Shown here one piece after another: positions 36,012 through 46,781 of a stretch of DNA of 64,000 bases. Under the pieces are notes generated by a model that was not told the DNA's origin, did not search any database, and saw nothing but the letters and a program-made list of their open reading frames with translations. The DNA lies in assembly GCA_016858145.1 (NCBI GenBank), contig JAEHOE010000074.1:62001-126000 (forward strand), in the 5' to 3' direction. The translations under genes were made by a program, and so were the position numbers. Numbering within the stretch: position 1 is the stretch's first letter; each line of letters starts with the position of its first letter. Origin of the DNA: Edaphochlamys debaryana (Eukaryota > Chlorophyta > Chlorophyceae > Chlamydomonadales).

Positions 36012-36818
36012 GGCGGTGGGAGGCGTGATGGGCGTGGGCCTAGGAAGAGCTGTTGAGAGGTGGAGAAGGCGAGGGGTGGGATTGGGCGCTCGCTAGCCAG
36101 GCGGACGGAGGCGTGTAGGTGAAGGGACATGGAGGAGGAGGAGGAGGTGTCAGTTTGTTGCGACTCCGTGGAAGTTAGGCAGATGGGATCAGTGTATAGC
36201 GAGGCAGCAGCTGGACGTGTGTTTCCTGGCTGCTCGCGGCAGGGGATGCGGAGCAGAGGCTCTGCACTTCGTGGTTGTTGCGTGCAAGTGGCCTCGTGGG
36301 GAATGGGGTTTGCGTGCTGCTGCTCTGTGCCGCGCACGAGGGCCGTCAGTGAGCACAGATGTCACTTGCGCGCTGCGGGGAGGAGGGGTCGGGGTGATAG
36401 GTGGCGGTAAGCAGCGATCCTGAGTCGTCTGACCCTTTGACGTGTAGGTTTCCTGACTTGACCAATGGGGGCCAGGCTGGGGATGACGTGACCATGTGTG
36501 GCGTCGGGTGGCTGTCGTGGGCCGCGCATTTCCCGCTGCATGTGTGCTTGGGCTGTGGAAGTGCTTGCTAGGCAGTAGCGCTTCCCTGGCGATCGCTGTT
36601 GGGGTACATGCGGGGCGTGCACAGTAGTGTGCTGTTACTGCGATCAGATTATGTGTATGGGTCTGGGCAATACTGTGGACCTGGCTGAGTGGGGCAGGAG
36701 CAGAGTCACCGAAGGCCCAGGCTGCACTGTTCAGCTGGGCGGGGGCCAGGGATGGTGAAGGGGTATAGGGGTAGCTATGTTCTACTACCGATAGCAGAGC
36801 CTTACGATAGTACAATGC

Positions 36819-36823
36819 TGTAA
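36819..36823 (+). terminator. Candidate TGTAA poly(A) signal of HYDIN
   Basis: TGTAA lies about 0.8 kb after the HYDIN stop codon, in a locally AT-richer stretch. Confidence 0.45.
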
Positions 36824-36964
36824 CGATAAAGGCAGAGCACTGAGCCAAGTTTGTTGAGTCTCGGCGGCGGGTATCGTCGTCCAGTGCGTATCCCCGGCTG
36901 GGCCGGCTCCATGCTGGAGCGGGGGCTGGAGCAGCAGGGATCAGGTTGCGGTCATCCTAGGAAC

Positions 36965-36969
36965 TTACA
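36965..36969 (-). terminator. Candidate poly(A) signal of the permease gene
   Basis: TTACA on the plus strand reads TGTAA on the minus strand. It lies about 1.2 kb beyond the permease stop codon and 142 bases from the HYDIN signal. Confidence 0.3.
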
Positions 36970-38166
36970 ATTGGGTGCCCCACCCCTGGTCCCACAGTCC
37001 CAGAATGGGTGCGTGGCATCTGAACGCCGTTGGTTGTAGCCCACCTCGCCCACCGAATGCGAGAGTTACGCCGGACGGCACTGCAGGATCCGTGTGGGCA
37101 AAGCCGACAGCTCCAGCCCCTGTTCCAGGCCTGATCATCTTTATCTCCTCCCATTGACCACAGTGTACCGGTTGCAGAGTACAGGCCGGCACAGCCGGGA
37201 AAGCAGCAGCAGCATGGCAATGCGGGCAGCTGGGCATGCCCCACCCTTGCCCCGCCAGCAAGATGAAGTCTCGGGGCTCCCACGCCAGCAGTCAAACATT
37301 CTCTCAAAGCGGCTCCAACCTGCAGATGCAACAAAGCCCAACCAATCAAGCCTACGCTCCGGGGCAACGGATGGCTAGGCCCCAAGTGTGTCGGGGGGCC
37401 TGCGTTCTTCCCTCGTCATCATCGTCCCCAGTCCCCGTGTCTCGCTCTGAGCCCTAAACACAATGTCGGTCCACATCTGCCAAGTGTAGATGTGAGGGGT
37501 ATGAGGGGAAGTGCTGTGCGTGCAACAGCCTGCAGTGTGTGCGACCTCAGTACGGTAAGCGTACCGGCGTACAGAGACGCCTTTCGTCGACCCCAACACA
37601 TGAAGTACACCTCCCATGTCTCGGCTCTTACGATACTGGAGCATAGCTTGTGAAACCCTTCCTCACTTGATATGCATTCATATCCCGCCATCCGTCACTG
37701 CCCCCAAGCGTCGTGCACCGCAACCCCAAACCCTCGAGCTCGCAATTTGCATTGTCGATAAATGCAGCCAAGAGCAGGCCAAGAGATCAAAGAAGAGCCA
37801 AAGCAGCATGCATGAGACACGGAGGGGCTCCCCGCCGTCAGCATGAGCGGCAGCGCTCAGGCCCAGTGAGCCTCAGGTCGTTGGGAATACAACCACCTTC
37901 CAATCGTATCGTACACCACCTTCCGTGTCCAGTCGTATCACGCATACCCCTCGCATTGCGTGCTTTGGGGCCCTAAAGTCAATCCATGGCCGGTGAACCT
38001 GCTGCATGATGACCTCTACACAAACCCAGCGCCCGTGCCCAGCAAGTACGAAGGGCCCTGACCAGTCATCACTGCGCTAGCCGCGCCGGGGGCCTGCTCC
38101 TCCGTCATCCCACAGATGTGGCCCATGCCCCCCCGTGCCCCCCCATCCCCCCGCATGTCCCCATTC

Positions 38167-41100
38167 CTACTCCACTGCTGAACCCGCCCCCATACCCGTG
38201 TGTGACCTTGACCCATGCCCCGCGCTAGCCCCAGGCCCGGCCGCGGCGCCCCCGCCGCCCTCTCCACCACCCGGTGCCGCCTCAGCTCCGCCTGTCTTCG
38301 TCGGTTGGCGGCCCCCAGGCCCGGAGCTACGGTCTCCCATGGTGAGGCTCGCCGTCAGACGGGCTCCCTCGGGCCGCGCCTGGCTCACCACACTCCCCAA
38401 GACCGGCGCCCTGTGGGGTGAGGCCCGGGCTGGAGCGTGCGGCGTCAGCCGGCCATCTCCTCCTCCGCCTCCCAGACCTCCACTCCCTCCCTCAAAGCCC
38501 GCCTGCTCTTCTGCCAGCTCCAGCAGCAGCCGTGGGAGGCCGCCGTCCTCGCTGACCCTGCTGAGGCTGTCCGTGGACAGAAGGAACGGGTAGTGCGGCA
38601 TTGCCCGGGAGCTGAGACCGCCCCCGAGGGACGTGAAGGCGGCGCTGACGGCCGCCCCAATGGCAGCAATGGAGGAGCGCCGGGCCCGGGCCCCGGCAGA
38701 GGCGCGAGTTTCGGCCGAGGTGGGGTTCAGGCGGGCCCGGCTGGGGCCCGCGCTTGGGCCTGAGCCGGGCCCCAGGCCCGCGCTCAGGGCAGGTGAGCGC
38801 ATCTGCGAGAAGAGCGAGCTGCGGCCGTCGGAGGGGCGCTCACTGGCGGTGACGGCCCCAAAATCGGTGCCCAGCGGCGCGGAGGAGGCACCGGCGGCGC
38901 CAGCGGCGCCGCCAGGCATCAGCGGCAGCTGCAGCGACCAGCCCAAGCCACCGACAGAGGCACGGCGCATGCGGGCTCGGTCGGACGGACGCCCGCCCGA
39001 CGGGCGTCCGTCGACGTCAGGGCCCGCGCCGACGGCGGCGGCGGCGGTGAGCATGCCGGCGGCGGTGACCGTGCCCTGGCTGGCGGCGCCGTCGAGGCCG
39101 CCGCTGCTGACGCGCCGCAGCGCCACGCGGTGCTGTGCGGCGTTGCTGGCGTCGGCGGCAGCCGCCGCCGCGGCGGCGGCGGCGACGACGGCGCCTGACG
39201 GCATGGCGATGACGCTGACGGAGGCGCGACGGAGGCGGGCCCGCGTCGAGAGGCGGTTCGCAGAGTCGATGCCTTCGGCGGCGCTGCTGCCGGCGAGTCC
39301 CATTGAGCCGTGGTCGGCGGCGGTGCTTGCGCCGATAGAGGTCATGGGTTCGTCCGAGAGGATAACGCTGGGCAGCGGGTTTGAGATGAGCTGGCCGATG
39401 GACAAGGTCGATCCGCCGACTTCGGCGGCGCTGCTGTCCCGGACGCCGCCGCCGGCGCGGACGGCGGCGGCAGCGGCATGCATAACGACGGCAGCGGAGG
39501 CGGCGGCATTGGCCGCTGCGTCCGCCGCCGCCAGCCCGGCGGTGCCCGCCCTGCCGCTTCCGCCGTGGCCGCCGCGGCCTCGGGCAGGGCTGCTCACGGC
39601 CGCCGGGCCGCCAGGGCCGCTGCCGGCCCCACCGCCTCCCAGGATATGCTCCCTCGCCTGGCCCCCAAGCGCCAGCAGGGGGGCCCCGATTCCACTGAGG
39701 CCCGGGAACCGCACCTGCCCGCTGCTGCTGCCAAAGCCCTGGCTCGAGTCCATGGCGGAGGCCATGCTAGCGCCCGCCGCCAGCAGCGCCGCCCAGCCCT
39801 GACCCGACTCCGCCCCCGACGGCGGCCGCCACTGCTGGTCCAGGGACGGCCGGGAGCACACGGACGCGCGCCGGGCCGAGGCTTGTTTGCGCTGCTGCTG
39901 CTGATTGTACCCTCCCGCCCCTGCCCCGGCGCCGGCGCCGGGCGCAGCGGGCCTGGGCGAGCCGCCGGAAGAGCCTTGGATGAGGCCCGGGGGCAGACCT
40001 AACAGCGCCTGTCTTACGCCGGCGGCCGCAGGCCCTTCCGCGCCGGGCCCCGCCTCTCTTGCGGTTGCGCTCGCGAAGCCTGTGTCGGTCAGGAGGGCGG
40101 CGAACTCTCGGGAGGTGGGGGCGAGGGGGGCCGGGGGAGGGAGCGCCAGGGCCGAGTGGCGGCGCGCGGAGGCGGCCGTGACCAAGGGCGGGCTGCCGGG
40201 CCCGGCCCCGTGCCGCCCCAGGGAGCTCTGCTGCAGCAGCGCCCGGCGGGCGGCCGCGCCGTGCTGCGTGCGCGTGCCGTGCTGTGCGAGCGCGCCGTGC
40301 TGTGCTGCGGTGAGGGGCACCGCGTGCGCGGTGTGGGGGCGCACCACGGCAGCCGCGGCTTCTGATGAGACGGGTGCTGAGGGGATGAAGCCCTGGGCGC
40401 TCATGCTTGGAGACTTGCCCTTGCCCGCCGCCGCCGCCACCATTCCATGGTTGCTGCCCAGGCGAGACGGCCCCGCGCTGGCGGCGCCGTGCATACCCGT
40501 CCCGCTGCCCACACGGAGGGGCGAAGGCTGTGTCACGCCCGCTCCGCTGGGCCCGCGGGAGCGGGCTGCATAGCCGCCTGCGCCTCCGCCGCTGCCACCG
40601 GTGGAGGTGTTGCGGAGGGGGCCCGAGGAGGGGGCCATGCCAGTGCCCGTGGCGCCGGGGCTGACCAGCTGCGCACCGCGGAACGAGCCCGTCCGTGACC
40701 CGACCCTCACCAAGAGCAGGCCCCCGCCGCCACCGCCCTCCGCCGACACCGGTGCGGCTGCGACGCCCAGCCCCGGGGAAATCGGCGAGAGCTGCGACAG
40801 GCTGTTGCCCCGCCTTGCGACCAGCCCCGCCACGCCCCCGCCCCCGCCCCCGGCCCCGCCGCCGCCCGCAATCGCCGTCGAGTAGCCCACGGCCGGGTCC
40901 CGATCCTCCGCATGCGCCCCACTCGACACGACGACATTCGACTGGCTGGAGAAGCCGCCGTGGTTGGACCCCGGCCGACTGCCCCCTCCGTTGGCCGCTC
41001 TCCCAGGGTGCTGCTGACCATTGTTGTGGTGTCCGTGGCGGCCATTGGGGTTGTGTTGGTGTTGGTGGGGGTGGTGGGAGAGGTGCCGCCGCTCGCCGCC

Positions 41101-41276
41101 GCTGCTGCGCTCCCCGGCGGCGATGCGGGCCAGCAGCAGCTCCGCCTCCTCGAAAGCGCGGCAGGCGCGGCCGGCCGCCGCCGCTGCCGCCTCCTCCGCC
41201 GCGTCCGCCTCCGCCGCGGCCTTGGCGCGCTCCGAGGGCAGCACGTCCTGGAACTGGCCCAGGTTGGCGCGGGGGC
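38167..41276 (-). other. 1036-residue low-complexity tail exon of the permease
   Basis: One 3110-base exon joins the last membrane helix in frame and stays open to TAG at 38167. After a short Ala/Glu-rich helix (SERAKAAAEADAAEEAAAA) come His/Asn-rich and then Ala/Gly/Ser/Pro-rich segments. Several basic Arg-Arg-x-Ser motifs stand out, such as RARLRRASVS (about 39208-39245), RARMRRASVGG (about 38950-38985), RARRSSIAA (about 38660-38695), SARRASV (about 39860) and ALRRVSSGG (about 39100). No folded domain is recognised. Confidence 0.8.
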
Positions 41277-44200
41277 CTGGGGGGTGGGTGGTGGGTGGGG
41301 GACGGTGGGCAGGGAAGTGTCGGGGCTGGCGCCGGCGGGATGGACGGACGGGAAGTGCCTCGCTTGCCGCCGAACGCTGCAGGTGTCCCAGACGCAGACG
41401 CAGACTGCAGACTTACACATGCGGCCCCCGCCTCCCTCAGCGTGCACCCGCCATGCTCACCGATGAACCACTTCCGCGCCCCCACCACGGGTAGGTAGTA
41501 CCAGCCCAGGGCGAAGGCCAGCGCCAGCGCCAGGATGGGGCCCGCCCAGTTCATGTTGAGCAGCGTGACGGGGTAGTACTGAGGGCGAAGGGGTGGGGTC
41601 AGAAGTCAGAAGCATATGGTGTGTGCTTTGGCACAGCATCCGGGGCGCTAGTACCAGACGGATGGCAGAGAGGGCGGTGCAAGAGAGGCGCACCAAACAC
41701 TCGCAACCCTGCTCTGCCACCTGCGCTTACCTGTGGAAGGCAGAAGAGGATCGTGACAAAGCCTGGAGGGACGAAGGCCGGCGGGGGAGCGGCAAGAGTC
41801 GTCAGCACCTTACCACACCTCACTTCCCGCCCGTGCTAGCCGGCGTCTCGCCTGGCCCCAGCACACCCAGCCTGGCCCCAGCACACCCAGCCTGGCCCCA
41901 GCACACCCAGCCTGGCCCCAGCACACCCTCCTGCGCGCTGCGCCCCCTCGCGCCTGTCTACACACTCACCGACCCACACCACGGACACAATGTTGTTGGC
42001 GTACGACACGTTGGGGCCCAGGAAGAAGGGCCCCGCCAGGAAGCCGCGCCTGCCGTTCCACAGCTTGCACAGCACGGGCAGGGAGTAGGCCAGGTAGCAG
42101 CCCACCACCGCGAACGAGGTGACGGCGGGGAACTGGGGGGAGAGGGCGGCGGCACGCAGGAACAGGCACCGGTAAGCGGGGGGGTCCGTGTCTAAGCGGT
42201 AAGCGGTAAGGTGGCCAGCCCCTGCTAACAAGCAAATGGCCTCAAGGCCTGCAAGGAGGACTGCAAGTCTGGCTCGCTGTCCCCCGCCTTGTGTGCGCCG
42301 CCAGGGACCCGCGCTCACCACGTATGGGTTGAAGCACATGGGGGTGGACAGCAGGGCCGACAGGAACAGCATGTAGAGCACCTGGGGGATGCCCAGGCGG
42401 GAAAAGGTGACGACTACGCTAGTGACCGTCAAGGCCGGCATTTTCCAGCTGGTGACAGCTGCAACCCCCCGCGCTGCCTCTCACCCCGTAGACCGGGGCC
42501 TGCGTGCGCGGGTGCACCCGCTTGGCGTAGCTCGACAGCGGCACCCCGTTGTCGCGGGCGAACCTGTGGCGCACACGCAGGGCACCGCGGGCCAGCAAGA
42601 TGAGTACACGCAGCCACGGCGCAGCCTACCCCCACCCTGCCCGGCGCAGTCACACCCTTACCCTCGCACCTGGCCAGCCCCCAGCCCCCAGCCCCAGCCT
42701 CCCAGCGGTCCCCAGTTTCCACCCCGCAGCCCCCAGCCCCCAGCTACTCCACCCCCTCCACCACCCCCTAGCTAGCCCTCCCACCCCCGCCCTCCCGCTC
42801 ACGCGTAGAGCATGCGGGAATTGTTGGCGATGGACTGGTTGGCGCAGAAGAAGGTGCCCACCACCACGACCGTGAAGAGGCACACACCGGCGGACACAGA
42901 GCCGTAGCGCTGGGGGGGGGCAATGGCACCGCATGCAGGATGGGGGAGAAGAGAGATCGCGGTTGCGGGCTGCCGGTAGGCAGGCCAGGGATGAGCCCGG
43001 GCCCCCGCCCACACATCCCTCGGTGTTGTGCGACGTCCGCACTGGTTCTGACATCCTCGACTCCTCTGCCTTGACCCCTCCCTCAACCCCCCCCCCTCAC
43101 CCCCTTGGTGACCTCGATCAGGATCTGCAGGACCACGTTGGTGCCCCCCGTCTCGTTGCCCGGGTCAAACAGGGCCGGCACGTCCACCTGCGGCAGGGGC
43201 CGGGCAGGTAAGGTGCGTGAGGTGAGGCGGGCGAAACCCAAACGCAGACCCCCACGGCCCTCCTCAGAGCACCCCCAGGCCGCCTTGCATCCCCTCTTTC
43301 GCCCCCCCACGCACCTTGACGAACGTGAGCGCCAGTATGAACGCGAAGCCCGTGGCCCCCACCCCCGCCACCGTCAACACGATGGCGCGGGGCACGTTGA
43401 CGTCGGCGTGCAGGGTCTCCTCAGCCACGTGGGCGGAGCCGTCGTAGCCCGTCAGCGTCCACCTGGGTGGTTGGGGGTGGGTTGGGTGGGGGGGTGGGGG
43501 GGTGGGGGTGGGGGCGCAGGGATAGATGGGGTTGGAAGGTTGCAGGCCAGCAGGGGGGGGCTACCGAAGGTCAGTGCCGGCAGGGCGCACTGCCGGGTTT
43601 TCGCAGGCCTCTCAGCCCCCTCCCAGGCCTCTCCCTGTGCCTTGTGGGCCCCTGACCGGCAGTTGAGTCCCGCACCTCCGCGCGCCCTCGCTCCGAAACC
43701 CCCCCCTCACTGGCTCATGAGCAGCCCCACTAGGGTGGTGTAGACGGGGCTGGTGATGCCCGTGATGTCGGGGTTTGGCTGCCAGGAGGTGAAGACGTAC
43801 TGGGGAGGGGTGGGGGTAGAGCGGGGAGCCGAGGGTGCGAGTAGGTGCACTGAGCGCCAGGCTCGCTTGCGGCTGTAGCCAGCCAGGCCTGGGGCCCTGG
43901 GGACCGAACCCCGCCCCGCTCGGCTCCGCGCCCTCCGCCTCCACAGCCGCAAGCCGCCCTAAGCCGCCCCAAGCCGGCGCAGCAGCCCGGAAGCCGCCTT
44001 GCCATGTGTCAGCCCAGCTCCCAACACCCCACCCGGCCCGCCCCCCATCCCCCCCACCCGTGCGCTCTGCTTCTCGGGGGCCATGAGCGGCACCGCCACA
44101 CAGAAGGCCGCCAGGGCCAGGATGTGCCAGCTGCGGGAGCGGGAGGGTTGGGGTCGGAGCGGGGTGGCGGGTGGGCGTTTTTCCCTCACCAACACGAAGC

Positions 44201-46781
44201 CAGCCCATAAGCGCAGGCTTCTCGAGCCATGTGCCCCGCGCCCACCGCCCCTCTCGCCGTATCCCTGCTGTCCGCCCTTCTCCCGGCCCCGCCCCCCGCC
44301 CGCACCCACAGCGATCCCACGGTGGTCATGAAGGCCGTCAGCCTCGCGCTGCCGCAGTTGAGCACCCCCACCACCACCCAGGTGCCCAGGAGCACCAGGA
44401 AGCGCTGGGGGGAGCCCAGGTCCACGTCTGGGGGGGGGAGGGGAGGGTTGGGGGAGAGGGGTTGCAAGGGGTGGAGGGGTGGGTGTGGAGGGGGGCGGGG
44501 CAGAGAGGTTCCGTGACGGGGCGTGGGGTGGAGAGGGGAGGCGGTGGAAGAGGATTCTGTGAGGATGCGTGCGGGGGGAGGGGAGGCGGAGGATACGGGT
44601 GCCGTGTCGACCGCGCCGTACCGGCCCTGCCGCACTTACCGTACTGCACCCGTATGGTTGTGGCCACCAGAGATACGAATGTGTAGAAGTTGCTGGCGGT
44701 GAAGGCAGCCTGGGGGGCCGGGGGGGCGGGGCACGCGCTCTCATTTGAAGGTGTGTGATGGGGACGTCTCAGGACGTCCCAAGGTCCACCGACTACCCAA
44801 TCGTGTCCACCCGCGTCCCGCCCCCCCTCCGCCCCACCTGGCCCATGGTCAGCACCCAGGCTGTCAGCCAGCACAGCTGCGGGTAGGGGCGGCGGGGAGT
44901 GAGCCCGGGCGAAAGGGTGAGGCCGTCATCGCGGAGGGAGCCCTCACCGGCAGGCACCTCGCGCATGAAACGTTCCCCCCCTGCTCCGCCAGTACCTCCG
45001 CCTTCACACGGGCTCCCTGCCCCCCCCCTCACCCCCACCCCAGCCCTCCTACAATGTTGCGGGAGCGCCGTGGCGCCAGCTTGAAGGACCTGGGGACGTT
45101 GTAAGGGGTGCGTGGAGTGGGGCGGTTGGGCAGAGGACCGGGTGCGCTCTGCGGCGCCCATCGCTACTGCAGTCGGCCGGCCTCTCCTGGCTCGCTGCGC
45201 TCGGGGTGCCTCTCCTCCACCCAGCTGCCGGCAGGTCCCCTCGGCCCCCGCCCCGGTCCTCGGGGCCCCGCTCTCACCAGTAGTAGAGGGCGCCCGAGGT
45301 GGGGTAGGCGGACGCCAGCTCTGCGCAGTGGCGTTCGGTTTGTGGCGGGAGGGGGCGGCGCCAAGCTTACCCTCATCGCCTCAGCTCCGCGACTTGGTTA
45401 GGCTCATACACCCGGGCCTCGATGAGCCCAAATACCCGTACCATACAGCACCGCCCCCACACCACTTTACTCCACCCTGCCCCCCACCCCCGGCCCCTCC
45501 CCCCACCCCCCCTTCCCGCCATGCCCCCCGCCCCCCCCCCCCCCGCCCCCCCACCCCGCCCCCCCCACCCCGCCCCCCCACCCCGTCACCCCCCCCCCCT
45601 CACCCGCCATGCTGAGGGCCACCGAAGTGGACATGACCACCACCAGCAGCCAGCCCCACACCATGACCACCGGCCCGCCGTAGGTGAGGCCGATGGAGTA
45701 GGTGCCTGGGCGGGCGGGCGGAGGAGCGGAGAGGGGTGGAGAGCGGGTGCCGTAGGGGTATCGTGGGGTGGTGGATGGACCGCAGCCCAAGGGGCTCCCA
45801 CATGTTTAAGCCGGGGGCTGCCGGTGGTGGTGTCGACCCCTGAGGGGAGCTGGTGGGAGGCGGCCCCACGCACCTCCTAGGGCGGTGAGGGAGCTTAGCG
45901 CGGTGAAGGACGACCCGAAGCAGTTGAACAGCGTGAACCTGGGCAGCGGAGGAGCAGGGTTGCCGGTAGGAAGTGGGGTGACGAAGGGTGAGTGGGGTGA
46001 CTGGGTTGCTGTCTTCGTGCCTCTCTGGTCTCTTCCCTGAGCACCCCCAGCCAGCGCTCCTAGCCTCATGGCACCACCCCATACGCGGCCCCGCCTCCGG
46101 CCCCCCCTCCTTGCCCCCGTCCACCCGAGGCCCCCGACCCACTCCCGACCCACTCCCGACCCACTCCCGACCCACTCCCGACCCACTCCCGACCCACTCC
46201 CGACCCACTCCCGACCCACTCCCGGGCCAGCTCCGGGCGGTAGCCCATCATCAGGAGCTTCACCTGCGGGCGGGGACAGGCGGGGGGTCCGGGGGATCAA
46301 CCACATGGGTCCATGGCGCCAACTTACTAGGGCAAACAGCGTTCACCCCCCCCCCCCCGTCCCCGACGGTCCCCTCCGCAGGGTACTGCGCTCCGTGGGC
46401 TGGTGGCGAGCACTGCCAGCTGTCCGGAGCCGCTGACGCCCCAGTCTCCATGGGGCCAAAGGCCCGCCTCCGTTCGCGCAGGAGGTCAGGCACCCCCCAG
46501 TGCGGCAGAGGTCAAGGCACCCTTACTGACGTGGGCACCCTATGTGCGCGCTATAGCCCTTTGCCGGTCCTCACCGCCCGGCCCCTGCCCAGCCGCCCAC
46601 CCAGCCGCCCACTCAGCAAGAGGGACCCTACCGTGTCCGTGTTGGCCCGGCGGCACTGCGTCCCGGTACGGAGGAGCATGCCCCCGCCCCGTGCCAGCTT
46701 TGGGGGGGCGCTGGCCATCAGTGGGGCCGCCCCCAGGCCCAGGCTCGTGGCCCGGTAGTACCGGCCCATGCTGGCGCCCAT
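38167..46781 (-). CDS. APC-superfamily amino acid permease (GABA/BAT1-like) with giant C-terminal tail
   Basis: There are 20 exons and 1578 residues; the model closes. Exons: 46781-46632, 46263-46220, 45938-45874, 45705-45604, 45320-45278, 45089-45053, 44876-44838, 44709-44640, 44427-44310, 44130-44058, 43799-43711, 43462-43315, 43187-43101, 42909-42803, 42563-42485, 42381-42319, 42132-41970, 41762-41731, 41578-41461, 41276-38167. Residues about 51-542 are a full transporter: LLMMGYRPELAREFTLFNCF, GGTYSIGLTYGGPVVMVWGW, AELASAYPTSGALYYW, the hallmark GYDGSAHVAEET with VPRAI after it, LFDPGNETG, ANNSRMLYAFARDNGVP, and a last helix ending ARKWFIG. These match plant bidirectional amino acid transporter/GABA permeases, which move amino acids across plasma or organelle membranes. 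About 12 membrane helices are expected. The last exon alone adds a 1036-residue Ala/Gly/Ser-rich tail. Substrate cannot be read from sequence. Confidence 0.9.
41851..41930 (-). repeat. 20-bp tandem repeat, 4 copies, in a permease intron
   Basis: The unit CCTGGCCCCAGCACACCCAG (plus strand) is repeated four times, beginning about 40 bases downstream of the donor at 41969 in transcript direction. Only the end of the fourth copy deviates. Confidence 0.85.
46135..46222 (-). repeat. 11-bp tandem repeat, 8 copies, spanning a splice donor
   Basis: Eight perfect copies of CGACCCACTCC (plus strand) begin at the end of permease exon 2. On the transcript each copy reads GGAGTGGGTCG and so repeats the donor GTGGGT. 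The first copy in transcript order carries the donor used in the model (46219). Confidence 0.9.

Larger units (their letters stand above)
36012..38166. other. Convergent intergenic region, HYDIN and permease 3' flanks
   Basis: Both neighbouring genes end here. Besides the two candidate poly(A) signals annotated separately I see no coding exon; the ORFs are short and composition-driven. Confidence 0.5.

Noticed and set aside
38633..39802. Plus-strand ORF of 389 codons opposite the permease tail
   Set aside because: An Ala/Pro/Arg-rich shadow of the tail exon. The minus frame is linked in phase to 19 upstream exons, and no independent start context or splice sites support the plus frame.
46135..46222. 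Regular array suspected as CRISPR-like
   Set aside because: The 11-bp units are directly abutting with no spacers; it is a minisatellite in a eukaryotic intron.
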